Assembly (NCBI GenBank): GCA_040397235.1
Contig: JBBAWH010000002.1
Span: forward strand, 251,066-315,065
Origin: Limnocylindrus sp040397235
GTDB lineage: Bacteria; Chloroflexota; Limnocylindria; Limnocylindrales; Limnocylindraceae
Length of the DNA stretch: 64,000 bases
Reading direction: 5' to 3'
In this document: piece after piece, positions 25,607-33,585 of the stretch
How the letters are laid out: each line of letters starts with the position of its first letter
How positions within the stretch are numbered: position 1 is the stretch's first letter
Made by a program: the position numbers and the translations under genes
Notes under the pieces: model-generated
The model's database searches: none
What the model was told of the DNA's origin: nothing
Seen by the model: only the letters and a program-made list of their open reading frames with translations

Positions 25607-26574
25607 GCACCGACGGCTGGCTCGAACTCAGCATTGAGTGCGACCCTGAAGCCGCCGAGGCGATCAGCGAACGACTCGGACGCCTCGCCCCCTCTGGCAC
25701 CAGCGCCGAACCGGCCACACCACCACCCATCGATGGTGACGCACTTGGCCCCATCTACGACCCGACCGCGTCGGTGCGCATTCGCGCCTGGCTCCCCGAC
25801 ACGGCCAGCAACCGCGCCGCAGCCGACGCGCTGGTAACGGAACTAGAACGGTTCGCCGCCTTCTCAAGTGGTGGCGTTGGCCTGCGCGGCATTGGGCCGC
25901 TGCTCGTGCGACCGATCCCCGCCGAAGAGTGGGCAACCAGTTGGCGCGCAGAATTCCCGATCCTGCGCGTCGGCCGCATCGTGGTGCGCCCGCCGTGGCG
26001 CGAGCACACCGCCGCCCCTGGCGACGCGGTAGTAACCATTGATCCAGGCCAGGCATTCGGTACGGGCTTGCATCCAACGACGCGTCTTGCGCTGATCGGC
26101 CTTGAGAGGTGGAGCACCGCGGGCCGACTCGGCGAGCTCCCACGGAGCGGTCCTGGCGTGCTCGATGTGGGAACAGGGAGCGGCATCCTTCTACTGGCCG
26201 CGATCGCCCTTGGCGCATCGCACGGCACTGGCGTCGATATTGATCCGCTCTCTGTTGCAGCCGCCACCGAGAATGCCGCACGCAACGGTGTCGCCGAGCG
26301 CGTCACGATCCAGGCGGGCTCACTCCCCATCAGCGCGCCGGCACCGCTGGTGATGGCGAACCTTGTCGCCACGCTCCACATCGAACTTGCCTCGCTTCTG
26401 GTTGGGGCGATGGTGCCGGGCGGGCGACTCCTGACCAGCGGCATGTTCACTACGCGTGCCGATGAGGCGATTGCCGCGCTGGAGGCTGCTGGCGCAACGC
26501 TCGTCGAACGCTGGGAGGAGGGGGAGTGGGTGGCCGCCGAATTTAGCGATGGCCGCGCTACACTCGCATCATGA
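25603..26574 (+). CDS. prmA: Ribosomal protein L11 methyltransferase, apparent CTG start
   Basis: The protein methylates ribosomal protein L11 with SAM. Motif I is V-L-D-V-G-T-G-S-G-I-L, and the C-terminal pattern (VMANLVATLH, S-G-M-F) is PrmA-like. The first ordinary in-frame start is GTG 25774, but the frame is open upstream and codes for W-L-E-L-S-I-E-C-D-P-E-A, the usual PrmA N-terminus. The only sensible start is CTG 25603, which overlaps the dnaJ stop as CTGA, like the ATGA overlaps elsewhere. That gives 323 residues, near the family norm; starting at 25774 would cut the N-terminal domain. dnaJ-prmA order is common. Confidence 0.85.
   Translation: MSTDGWLELSIECDPEAAEAISERLGRLAPSGTSAEPATPPPIDGDALGPIYDPTASVRIRAWLPDTASNRAAADALVTELERFAAFSSGGVGLRGIGPLLVRPIPAEEWATSWRAEFPILRVGRIVVRPPWREHTAAPGDAVVTIDPGQAFGTGLHPTTRLALIGLERWSTAGRLGELPRSGPGVLDVGTGSGILLLAAIALGASHGTGVDIDPLSVAAATENAARNGVAERVTIQAGSLPISAPAPLVMANLVATLHIELASLLVGAMVPGGRLLTSGMFTTRADEAIAALEAAGATLVERWEEGEWVAAEFSDGRATLAS
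26559..26564 (+). promoter_or_regulatory. Internal -10 element TACACT before the HIT gene
   Basis: TACACT inside the end of prmA is followed by exactly 6 nt and ATG 26571, so the HIT gene may also be transcribed on its own as a leaderless message. Confidence 0.4.
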
Positions 26575-26921
26575 GTGACTGCCTCTTCTGCAAGATCATC
26601 GCGGGCGAGATTCCGAGCACGCAGCGACACAGCTCGGATCTTGTGGTCGCCTTTGACGACATTGCGCCGCAGGCGCCACTTCACGTGCTGATCGTCCCGC
26701 GCGAACATATTGGTTCGGCCGCCGACCTGCGCGACACAGCGGCACACGGCGCGCTCTTGGCACGCATGCATCACGTGGCGCAAGAGATTGCGGTGGAGGC
26801 CGGCTACGGCGACCGCGGTTGGCGTCTCGCTAGCAACGTTGGCGTTGAGGGTGGCCAGGCGATTGAGCATCTGCACTATCACCTGCTCGCCGGGCGACAA
26901 CTGGCATGGCCACCGGGATGA
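26571..26921 (+). CDS. HIT-family (HINT-like) nucleotide hydrolase
   Basis: The 116-residue protein has the histidine triad H-L-H-Y-H-L-L (His100, His102, His104) and the N-terminal C-L-F-C-K-I-I-A-G-E-I-P, which together mark the HINT branch of the HIT family. These act on purine nucleoside phosphoramidates or adenylated conjugates. The two N-terminal cysteines, with His43-like residues, can bind zinc in some members. ATGA overlap with prmA. A hypothetical gene follows with another ATGA overlap. Confidence 0.92.
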   Translation: MSDCLFCKIIAGEIPSTQRHSSDLVVAFDDIAPQAPLHVLIVPREHIGSAADLRDTAAHGALLARMHHVAQEIAVEAGYGDRGWRLASNVGVEGGQAIEHLHYHLLAGRQLAWPPG

Positions 26922-27490
26922 GCGAAGCACCAGTCACGCGCAAGCGAGGCTTCCCGTACCGCACCGTAATCGTGCTGGTCGGCGGCATGGCGATCTTTAG
27001 CTTCCTGTCGGGCGGTGGACCCACCGCCGAGCCACAAGGCCCTGCCGCATCGGCGGCGCCCACGGCACGCAGCTCCGCAGAGGCGGCACAGGTGGAGGGG
27101 CTCCTCGTTTCGGTAGTGACTGCTGCAGGCCTCGGGCCCATTCTGAACAGCGCCGATGTTCGCCCGCCACTTCCGCCAGAGATGAACAGCCTCCCCCGAA
27201 CGGTGGTCCGCGCCGCCTCGACGCGTGATCCGAACGGCATCCCGCTCATCGCGATCTCGTTTGTCGATGCCGCCACCGCGCGGGCAGCAGCCTCACAACT
27301 CGCCGCCTACCTGGTCGCCCCGGTGAACCTGGTGCTTGTCCCCCCAGGCGCTCAATTCAGCCTCTTCCAGTCGGGGAACCTGCTCGTCATCCTGCAGCGC
27401 ACCCCCTCGGCCGACCTCGACAGCGAGGCGGCGAATACCCTCCTGCTGACCCTCCAGGGGATGCTCGAAGAGGTCCCCCTCCCGCGCTAA
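26918..27490 (+). CDS. Membrane-anchored protein of unknown function
   Basis: The 190-residue protein has one membrane span near residues 15-33 after a short basic N-terminus, an Ala/Pro-rich linker, and an external domain of about 120 residues with two alpha/beta repeats. No catalytic motif is recognised. ATG 26918 overlaps the HIT stop (ATGA). It is the last gene of the grpE-dnaK operon before rpsU. Confidence 0.65.
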   Translation: MSEAPVTRKRGFPYRTVIVLVGGMAIFSFLSGGGPTAEPQGPAASAAPTARSSAEAAQVEGLLVSVVTAAGLGPILNSADVRPPLPPEMNSLPRTVVRAASTRDPNGIPLIAISFVDAATARAAASQLAAYLVAPVNLVLVPPGAQFSLFQSGNLLVILQRTPSADLDSEAANTLLLTLQGMLEEVPLPR

Positions 27491-27541
27491 GTCGCCCTCG
27501 TGCGGGGGATCGGCTATCCTCAACCCCTTAGGAGGTGCCAC

Positions 27542-27733
27542 TTGGCAGAAGTACGTATTGGTGACAACGAGTCTTTCGAGGCCGCGCTGCGCCGTTTCAA
27601 TAAAAAGGTCCAGCAGGCCGGCATCTTGGCCGAGTCGCGCCGCCGCGAAGCGTTCGAGAACGCCGCGGAGAAGAAGAAGCGCAAGGACGCCAAGCGCAAG
27701 AAGCCGATGGGCGGAGCACCGCGCGGGATCTAG
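27542..27733 (+). CDS. rpsU: Ribosomal protein bS21
   Basis: The 63-residue basic protein matches bS21 of the small ribosomal subunit: V-R-I-G-D-N-E-S-F-E-A-A-L-R-R-F-N-K-K-V, then R-R-R-E-A-F-E and a Lys/Arg-rich tail. It starts with TTG 27542, supported by the strong TTAGGAGGTG ribosome-binding site 5-10 nt upstream. The upstream frame extension has no other good start. TATCCT at 27514-27519 may be its -10. Confidence 0.92.
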   Translation: MAEVRIGDNESFEAALRRFNKKVQQAGILAESRRREAFENAAEKKKRKDAKRKKPMGGAPRGI

Positions 27734-27781
27734 CCCCACGGCGCGCCCCAGTGCGGCCTAGCCGCCAGAGAGGAGCAGCGC

Positions 27782-28234
27782 ATGTCGCTTCGAGATCAAC
27801 TGAAAGATGATGTCTCGGCCGCAATGCGGTCGGGCGAGACGCTGCGCCGCGACACCCTTCGCATGGCCCTCTCGTCGCTCGCCCTTGTTGAGAAGGAGCT
27901 GAAGCGCGACGCCACCGACGACGAGGTGCTCGGCGTCATCGTGAAGGCGGTCAAGACGCGCAAGGAGTCTGTCGACGCCTACACCGCCGCGAATCGCCCC
28001 GACCTCGCCGATGCCGAAACCGCCGAGATCACGATCCTCTCCACCTATATGCCTGAGCAGTTGAGCGATGCTGATGTCGACGCACTCGTTGCCGAGGCGA
28101 TGAGCGCCACCGGCGCCGCCTCATCGAAAGAGATGGGGAAGGTCATGGGCTGGCTCGGACCGAAGACCAAGGGCCGCGTCGATGGAAAGGTCCTCTCGGG
28201 GAAGGTCACCGCGGCGCTCGCCGCTCGCGGATGA
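27782..28234 (+). CDS. yqeY: YqeY-type GatB-domain protein
   Basis: The 150-residue helical protein resembles the C-terminal tail domain of the tRNA amidotransferase GatB, as in YqeY: R-x-D-T-L-R-M-A-L-S-S-L at the start and the late G-K-V-M-G-W-L-G-P-K-T-K-G-R-V-D-G-K segment. YqeY probably binds tRNA, but its exact job is not settled. GAGAGGAG lies before ATG. rpsU-yqeY-ybeY order is typical of Gram-positives and Chloroflexota. It overlaps ybeY by ATGA. Confidence 0.9.
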   Translation: MSLRDQLKDDVSAAMRSGETLRRDTLRMALSSLALVEKELKRDATDDEVLGVIVKAVKTRKESVDAYTAANRPDLADAETAEITILSTYMPEQLSDADVDALVAEAMSATGAASSKEMGKVMGWLGPKTKGRVDGKVLSGKVTAALAARG

Positions 28235-28788
28235 GTCGCAGCTCCGGGCCCCGCGCGCGCATCGTGCGCCGCAGGCGTGGCGGCATCACCGTCACCGCTA
28301 CCGAACTTCGTGCCCTCGTTGAGCGCGCCCTGCGCCTCTCTGGTGCACCGAAGAGCGGCGAGGCGGTCGTCACCCTGGTCGACGACAGGGAGATCACGGC
28401 ACTCAACGAGTCGCAGATGAAGAAGCGCGGCGCGACCGATGTGTTGAGCTTCCCGCTCCTGGAGCCGACCGCGTATCCGGCGCGACCCGGCACCGCACGA
28501 CGCGCCGCGCACAAGGTTGCTGCGCCGATCGTCACTGGTGAAACACTCCCACTCGGCGACATCGTCATCAGCATTGATCGCGCCATTGCGCAGGCGCGCG
28601 AAGGACACGGCGGCCCCGATGGTGGGACGAGCCACGCGCCAGCCGACGAGCTGCGACTCCTCGCCGTGCATGGGGCGCTGCATCTCTGTGGGTGGGATCA
28701 CCGCACACCCGCAGGCCGCACGGCGATGTGGGCGGAGCAAGAGCGCATCCTACGTGCCCATACGCGCGCGATGAGGGCGAGCGCATGA
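28231..28788 (+). CDS. ybeY: Endoribonuclease YbeY
   Basis: The 185-residue metal-dependent RNase takes part in 16S rRNA 3'-end maturation and ribosome quality control. The zinc motif H-G-A-L-H-L-C-G-W-D-H is complete, and D-V-L-S-F-P-L precedes it. Relative to typical YbeY there is an insertion of about 30 residues after D-V-L-S-F-P, including R-R-A-A-H-K, and the N-terminus is Arg-rich. ATGA overlaps both neighbours. Confidence 0.93.
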   Translation: MSRSSGPRARIVRRRRGGITVTATELRALVERALRLSGAPKSGEAVVTLVDDREITALNESQMKKRGATDVLSFPLLEPTAYPARPGTARRAAHKVAAPIVTGETLPLGDIVISIDRAIAQAREGHGGPDGGTSHAPADELRLLAVHGALHLCGWDHRTPAGRTAMWAEQERILRAHTRAMRASA

Positions 28789-29516
28789 GTGAGGATCGTC
28801 GCCTCGTCGTTGGCCTCGGCAACCCGGGTGACAAGTACCGCTACACGCGGCACAACATTGCCTGGGTCGTGCTGGATGCCTTTGCCGATCGCGTGAGCTG
28901 GCGTGGTGGCGGGAAGCGTCGCGATGCGGCGATGGTGCACTCCGGTCGCGTGCTGGGCCTCGACCTGGTGATGGCGAAGCCCGACACCTTCATGAACGAA
29001 TCTGGCATTGCGGTGCGCAAGCTGCTCGCCGCTGAGCGCGTGCCACTGACGGCGCTGCTCGTGGTTGTTGACGATTTTAGCCTGCCGTTCGGCACGCTCC
29101 GGTTCCGCGAGGGGGGGAGTGCTGGCGGCCATAACGGCCTCACCTCGATTACCGACGAGCTCGGCACCGACAAGTACCCGCGCCTGCGCGTTGGCATTGG
29201 CGATCCGCGCGAGTCGGGAACAGCGCATCAACATGTGCTCGGTGAGTTCACCGCCGCTGAGCGACTACGCCTCCCTGAGGTTGAGGTCGCAGCGGGCGAG
29301 GCGATCGAACTCTGGGCGCGCAGCGGACTGAACAAGGCGGCGACCGCATTCAACGGATGGGCACTCCCCGAGCCCGAGGCTGGCAGCGCCGCCGATCCGG
29401 CCAACCTGCCGAAGGCGGGTGAGATTGACGGTCCAGCCGGCGCCGACGGGATTCGCAAGACGGCGCACGGCTGGCGAAAGTTGCTCGGTCGCGACAAGGC
29501 CGATCGCGAAGGGTGA
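28785..29516 (+). CDS. pth: Peptidyl-tRNA hydrolase
   Basis: The 243-residue enzyme releases peptides from stalled peptidyl-tRNA. Hallmarks are V-V-G-L-G-N-P-G-x-K-Y-x-x-T-R-H-N (with the catalytic His near residue 23), K-P-x-T-F-M-N-E-S-G, D-D-F-S-L-P-F-G, and the binding loop G-G-S-A-G-G-H-N-G-L. It has an extra ~45-residue hydrophilic tail beyond the normal ~190-200 residues. ATG 28785 overlaps ybeY; mfd overlaps its stop by GTGA. Confidence 0.94.
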   Translation: MSEDRRLVVGLGNPGDKYRYTRHNIAWVVLDAFADRVSWRGGGKRRDAAMVHSGRVLGLDLVMAKPDTFMNESGIAVRKLLAAERVPLTALLVVVDDFSLPFGTLRFREGGSAGGHNGLTSITDELGTDKYPRLRVGIGDPRESGTAHQHVLGEFTAAERLRLPEVEVAAGEAIELWARSGLNKAATAFNGWALPEPEAGSAADPANLPKAGEIDGPAGADGIRKTAHGWRKLLGRDKADREG

Positions 29517-32500
29517 ATCGCCACACGCCGTCACTCGCACCACTCCTCGACACGCTGCGCGCCGCAGCACCGCTCACGGCACTCACCAAGCAACTAACGA
29601 AGAGCGACGCATCGCTCATCCACGTTCCCCATGCCGCAAAGGCGCAGCTCGGCGCGGCGCTCGCCGCTGATCGGCGCATCGTTTGGGTTGCGCGCGACCC
29701 CGAGGTCGCCGAACGCGTCGCTGATGCGCTGCGCTCCTGGTTCCACGATCCAGCATCCGTTGTTCTACTTGAGCCGCGCAGTGCGCTCCCCTACGAGCGC
29801 GGCGAACTGGTCATTGATGAGTCAGCCGGCCGCGTGGCGACACTCGCCGCGTGGCATGAGGGGAGTCCGCGCATCCTGGTGACCTCGCTGCTCGCGGTGG
29901 CACAGCCGACGATCTCGCTCGCCGACCTGCGCGCCGAGACCCTGCTGTTGCGCGCGGGCGATCGCATCACCCTCGACGCGGTCACGTCGCGCGCCATTGC
30001 CCTCGGCTACGAGGCCGTCCCTCTCGTTGGTGGCCGCGGCGAGATTGCGCGACGCGGGGGAATCGTCGACCTCTTCCCCGCAGGCGAGACCTCCCCGCTC
30101 CGCATTGAGTGGTTTGGCGATGAGATTGAGAGCATTCGACGGATCGACCCAGCCGACCAGCGCAGTCGTGAGGCGGTGCCACTCGTGCAGCTGCTGCCAG
30201 CGAGCGAGTTCCCCCTCGATGCGGCGCGCGTCGCCGCCGCCCGAGCAACCGCCCAAGGGATCGTGCGCGGCGGAGGCGAAACCGAACTGCCGCCGCGACT
30301 CGCCGAGGATCTCGCGCGTTGGGAGGCGGGGATTGCCGTGCGCAACCAGGCGGAGCGGGGTGATGGGCTGGAGCTCTGGTCGGTGCTGCTCACCGCCGAA
30401 CGAGCCTACGACCAGGTGGGCGATGCGCTGGTGGTGCTCGATGAGCCGGGCGAGCTGCGCCAAGCCGCCGATGCACTCTCGCGTCAGACCGAAGAGCGTG
30501 CCGATGTGCTGCGCACGACACGCCTGCTGCCGACCGGCTGGCCGTCGCCGATCCCAGATGGCGACGCACTCATAGCCACACTCGCCACAACTGGCCGCCA
30601 GCGACTCGCGCTGACTTGGAGCTCTGATGCAACAACGCTGATCCGCGCGGAAGCCGACGACTCATTCGGCTGGCACGACCCTGTAGTGCCGAGCGGGCGA
30701 TCGCGCGCGCTCACTGAGGGCCTTGAAACGTGGCGCCGCGACAAGGCGCGGGTGCTCATCGTTTCGGAGCAGGCGGCGCGCATTGCGGAGCTGATCACCG
30801 AGGGTGGCGAGCGCGCGGTGGTGAGCGAGAGATTGATCAGCAACCCGAAGCCTGGCTCGCTGACGATTCTGACGGGCGGCCTCGACGGCGGATTCCAGGG
30901 CGGCATCGATGGGCTGACGGTGATCACCGATCGCGAGCTCTTCGGTGCGACGCGCGTTCGTCGACCGGCGGTGCATCGTCGCGGAATCACGCGCGAGGCG
31001 GCGGAGCGCCTCACCCCGGGCGACTACCTGGTGCACGTGGATCACGGTGTTGGTCGCTTCGTGGGCATGCTGCGCCGCGGCGGCGATGGTGATCAGCGCG
31101 ATTACCTGGAGATTGCGTATGGCGGCACTGACACGGTCTTCACTCCAGTCGAGCAGTTAGCGCGCATCGCGCGCTACACCGGCTCAGAGCATCCGCAACT
31201 CAGTCGACTCGGCGGCGGCGAGTGGCGTCGCGCCAAAGAGCGCGCCAAGAAGGCGGCCGACGATCTCGCCGACGAGTTACTACGCATCTACGCCGCGCGC
31301 GAATTGGCGCATCGCCCAGCGATCACACCGGGGAGTCCGTGGCTCTCCGAGTTTGAGGCGGCCTTCCCGTATCGCGAAACGCCAGACCAGCTCACTGCGA
31401 TTGAAGCAACGAAGGGTGACCTGAGCCGGCCGCGCCCGATGGATCGCGTGATCGTGGGCGACGTTGGCTACGGGAAGACCGAGGTGGCGCTGCGCGCCGC
31501 CTTCGCCGTGCTTGAGGCGGGGCGCCAGGTCGCCGTGCTGGTGCCCACCACCGTGCTCGCCCTGCAGCACATCGAGACCTTCCGTCGCCGCCTCGCGGCG
31601 TATCCGTTCCGCCTCGAACTCCTCTCCCGGAGCGTTCCCACGGCGCGACAGGCCGAGATCGTCGCCAAGATCGCCACCGGCGAGGTCGACCTGGTCGTCG
31701 CCACCCACCGACTCCTTTCGAAGGATGTCGTCTTCAAGCACCTCGGCCTCCTCGTCGTTGATGAGGAGCATCGCTTCGGCGTTGCCGCCAAGGAGCGCAT
31801 GAAGTCGCTCCGCGCCGAACTCGACGTGATGACCCTCACCGCGACGCCGATCCCGCGCACCCTCAACCTCGCCCTCTCGGGGATTCGCGACCTCTCCACC
31901 ATTGAGACCCCACCAGAGGATCGCCACCCTGTGGCGACGCGCGTCACTGAGGCGAGTCTCGAACTGGTGCGTGACGCACTGTTGCGCGAGCTGGAGCGCG
32001 GCGGTCAGTCGTACTACGTGCATAACCGCGTTGAATCTATTGAGGCGGCGGCGGAGCAGATTCGCCGACTCGTTCCCGATGCGCGCGTGGTGGTGGGGCA
32101 TGGGCAGATGGAGGAGCGCGCACTGGAGCGCGTGATGGGTGAGTTCGTGCGCGGCGAGGCGCAGATCCTCGTCTGCACCACCATCATCGAATCGGGTCTC
32201 GACATCCCGAACGCGAACACGATCATCATTGACCGTGCCGATCGCCTCGGCCTCGCCCAGCTCTATCAGTTGCGCGGCCGTGTTGGCCGCAGCAGTCGTC
32301 GGGCCTGGTGCTATCTCCTCTATCGGCGCGAAGAGGCGCTCACCGATGATGCGCGCAAGCGTCTCAAGGCGATCTTCGACGCATCGCACCTCGGTGCCGG
32401 ATTCCAGTTGGCGCTCGCGGATCTTGAGATTCGTGGGGCGGGCGACCTGCTCGGCGGCGAACAGTCGGGGCACATTGCGGCGGTCGGCTTCGATCTCTAT

Positions 32501-33046
32501 TCACAGCTCCTCGCCGATGCGGTAGAGATTCGTCGCGCCAGCCGCGAGGGTCGAGAGCCGGCGCGTCGCCGCACTGCGGCGCTTATTGATCTTCCAGTCT
32601 CCGCGCACTTTGCTGAGAGCTATGTGGCCGACGAGGGGCAGCGACTCGATCTCTACCGTCGCCTCGGCATCGCCGACTCCGATGCCACGATCAACGCCAT
32701 CGCCGAAGAGCTGCGCGACCGCTTCGGCGCGCCGCCCGCGGAGGCAGAGCGACTCTTGGAGGTGGCGCGGCTCCGCGCCGGCGCCAGCGAGGCGGGGCTC
32801 GCCTCACTCCTCATTGAGGAGGGTCGCCTGATCGTGCGCCTCGGCGAGTTGCAGCCTGGCCTTGCCGCTCGGGCTCTGGTGGCGAACCCCACTCCAGAGC
32901 TGAGCATGAGCGGCAGTCAGATCCGCAGTCGGGAGCGGGTGACGGGTGGGGAGGCGTGGCGTCTCGCCGCACGACTCGTGCAGGGGATCGTGGCTGAGGT
33001 ACGCCGCTGGGAGGCGACGAACGCGGCAGGCGCGCCGCTCGCGTAA
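29513..33046 (+). CDS. mfd: Transcription-repair coupling factor Mfd
   Basis: The 1177-residue protein removes stalled RNA polymerase and recruits UvrA. The N-terminal UvrB-like part contains G-E-I-A-R-R-G-G-I-V-D-L-F-P. The RNA-polymerase-interacting domain (around 500-560) has Y-L-V-H-V-D-H-G-V-G-R-F. The helicase domains show Walker A G-D-V-G-Y-G-K-T-E-V-A-L near residue 650 and the D-E-E-H box. The translocation motif and the C-terminal TRG-like segment (G-A-G-D-L-L-G-G-E-Q-S-G) follow. GTG start overlaps pth (GTGA). pth-mfd order is widespread. No LexA box precedes it. Confidence 0.97.
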   Translation: MNRHTPSLAPLLDTLRAAAPLTALTKQLTKSDASLIHVPHAAKAQLGAALAADRRIVWVARDPEVAERVADALRSWFHDPASVVLLEPRSALPYERGELVIDESAGRVATLAAWHEGSPRILVTSLLAVAQPTISLADLRAETLLLRAGDRITLDAVTSRAIALGYEAVPLVGGRGEIARRGGIVDLFPAGETSPLRIEWFGDEIESIRRIDPADQRSREAVPLVQLLPASEFPLDAARVAAARATAQGIVRGGGETELPPRLAEDLARWEAGIAVRNQAERGDGLELWSVLLTAERAYDQVGDALVVLDEPGELRQAADALSRQTEERADVLRTTRLLPTGWPSPIPDGDALIATLATTGRQRLALTWSSDATTLIRAEADDSFGWHDPVVPSGRSRALTEGLETWRRDKARVLIVSEQAARIAELITEGGERAVVSERLISNPKPGSLTILTGGLDGGFQGGIDGLTVITDRELFGATRVRRPAVHRRGITREAAERLTPGDYLVHVDHGVGRFVGMLRRGGDGDQRDYLEIAYGGTDTVFTPVEQLARIARYTGSEHPQLSRLGGGEWRRAKERAKKAADDLADELLRIYAARELAHRPAITPGSPWLSEFEAAFPYRETPDQLTAIEATKGDLSRPRPMDRVIVGDVGYGKTEVALRAAFAVLEAGRQVAVLVPTTVLALQHIETFRRRLAAYPFRLELLSRSVPTARQAEIVAKIATGEVDLVVATHRLLSKDVVFKHLGLLVVDEEHRFGVAAKERMKSLRAELDVMTLTATPIPRTLNLALSGIRDLSTIETPPEDRHPVATRVTEASLELVRDALLRELERGGQSYYVHNRVESIEAAAEQIRRLVPDARVVVGHGQMEERALERVMGEFVRGEAQILVCTTIIESGLDIPNANTIIIDRADRLGLAQLYQLRGRVGRSSRRAWCYLLYRREEALTDDARKRLKAIFDASHLGAGFQLALADLEIRGAGDLLGGEQSGHIAAVGFDLYSQLLADAVEIRRASREGREPARRRTAALIDLPVSAHFAESYVADEGQRLDLYRRLGIADSDATINAIAEELRDRFGAPPAEAERLLEVARLRAGASEAGLASLLIEEGRLIVRLGELQPGLAARALVANPTPELSMSGSQIRSRERVTGGEAWRLAARLVQGIVAEVRRWEATNAAGAPLA

Positions 33047-33049
33047 ACT
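33044..33049 (+). promoter_or_regulatory. -10 element TAAACT for leaderless apt
   Basis: TAAACT overlaps the mfd stop codon and is followed by exactly 6 nt and then GTG 33056. No Shine-Dalgarno is present. Confidence 0.5.
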
Positions 33050-33055
33050 TCCGCG

Positions 33056-33577
33056 GTGACTCCTGAACAGCTCTCCTCGAAGATTCGAACGATCCCCGAC
33101 TTTCCGAAGAAGGGGATTGTCTTTCGCGATATCACCACCCTCCTGCAGGATGGTGAGGCCTTCGCCGCCGCCCTCGAGGCGATGACCGCACCGATCCATG
33201 CGCTGAAGCCCGACGTGATCATCGGCATCGAATCACGCGGCTTCATCTTTGGGGCGCCGATCGCCGCCACCCTCGGCGTCGGCTTTGTGCCCGTGCGCAA
33301 ACTCGGCAAGCTCCCCGCCGAAACCATCTCGGTGGAGTACGACCTTGAGTACGGCAAGAACGTTCTCGAGATCCATCGCGATGCGCTCCAGAAGGGTGCG
33401 CGCGTCGTGATTGTTGACGACGTCCTCGCCACAGGCGGAACCGTTGCCGGCACCGTGAAACTTGTCGAACAGCTCGGCGCAACGGTCGTCGGCATCAGCT
33501 TCTTGGCAGAGCTCCCCGTCCTTGGTGGTCGCAAGCGACTCCCAGACGGCATCGTCTCGGCGATCATCGCCTTCTAG
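33056..33577 (+). CDS. apt: Adenine phosphoribosyltransferase
   Basis: The 173-residue salvage enzyme makes AMP from adenine and PRPP. It has the N-terminal R-T-I-P-D-F-P-K-K-G-I-V-F-R-D-I-T, the E-S-R-G-F-I-F-G adenine-binding strand and the PRPP loop V-V-I-V-D-D-V-L-A-T-G-G-T. Length is typical. GTG start, no ribosome-binding site, and a -10-like hexamer 6 nt upstream suggest its own leaderless transcript. Confidence 0.95.
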   Translation: MTPEQLSSKIRTIPDFPKKGIVFRDITTLLQDGEAFAAALEAMTAPIHALKPDVIIGIESRGFIFGAPIAATLGVGFVPVRKLGKLPAETISVEYDLEYGKNVLEIHRDALQKGARVVIVDDVLATGGTVAGTVKLVEQLGATVVGISFLAELPVLGGRKRLPDGIVSAIIAF

Positions 33578-33585
33578 TCGCCGCT

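Noticed and set aside
31280..32473. 397-residue open frame on the minus strand inside mfd
   Set aside because: It is the shadow of a strongly supported gene in high-GC DNA and shows no recognisable domain.
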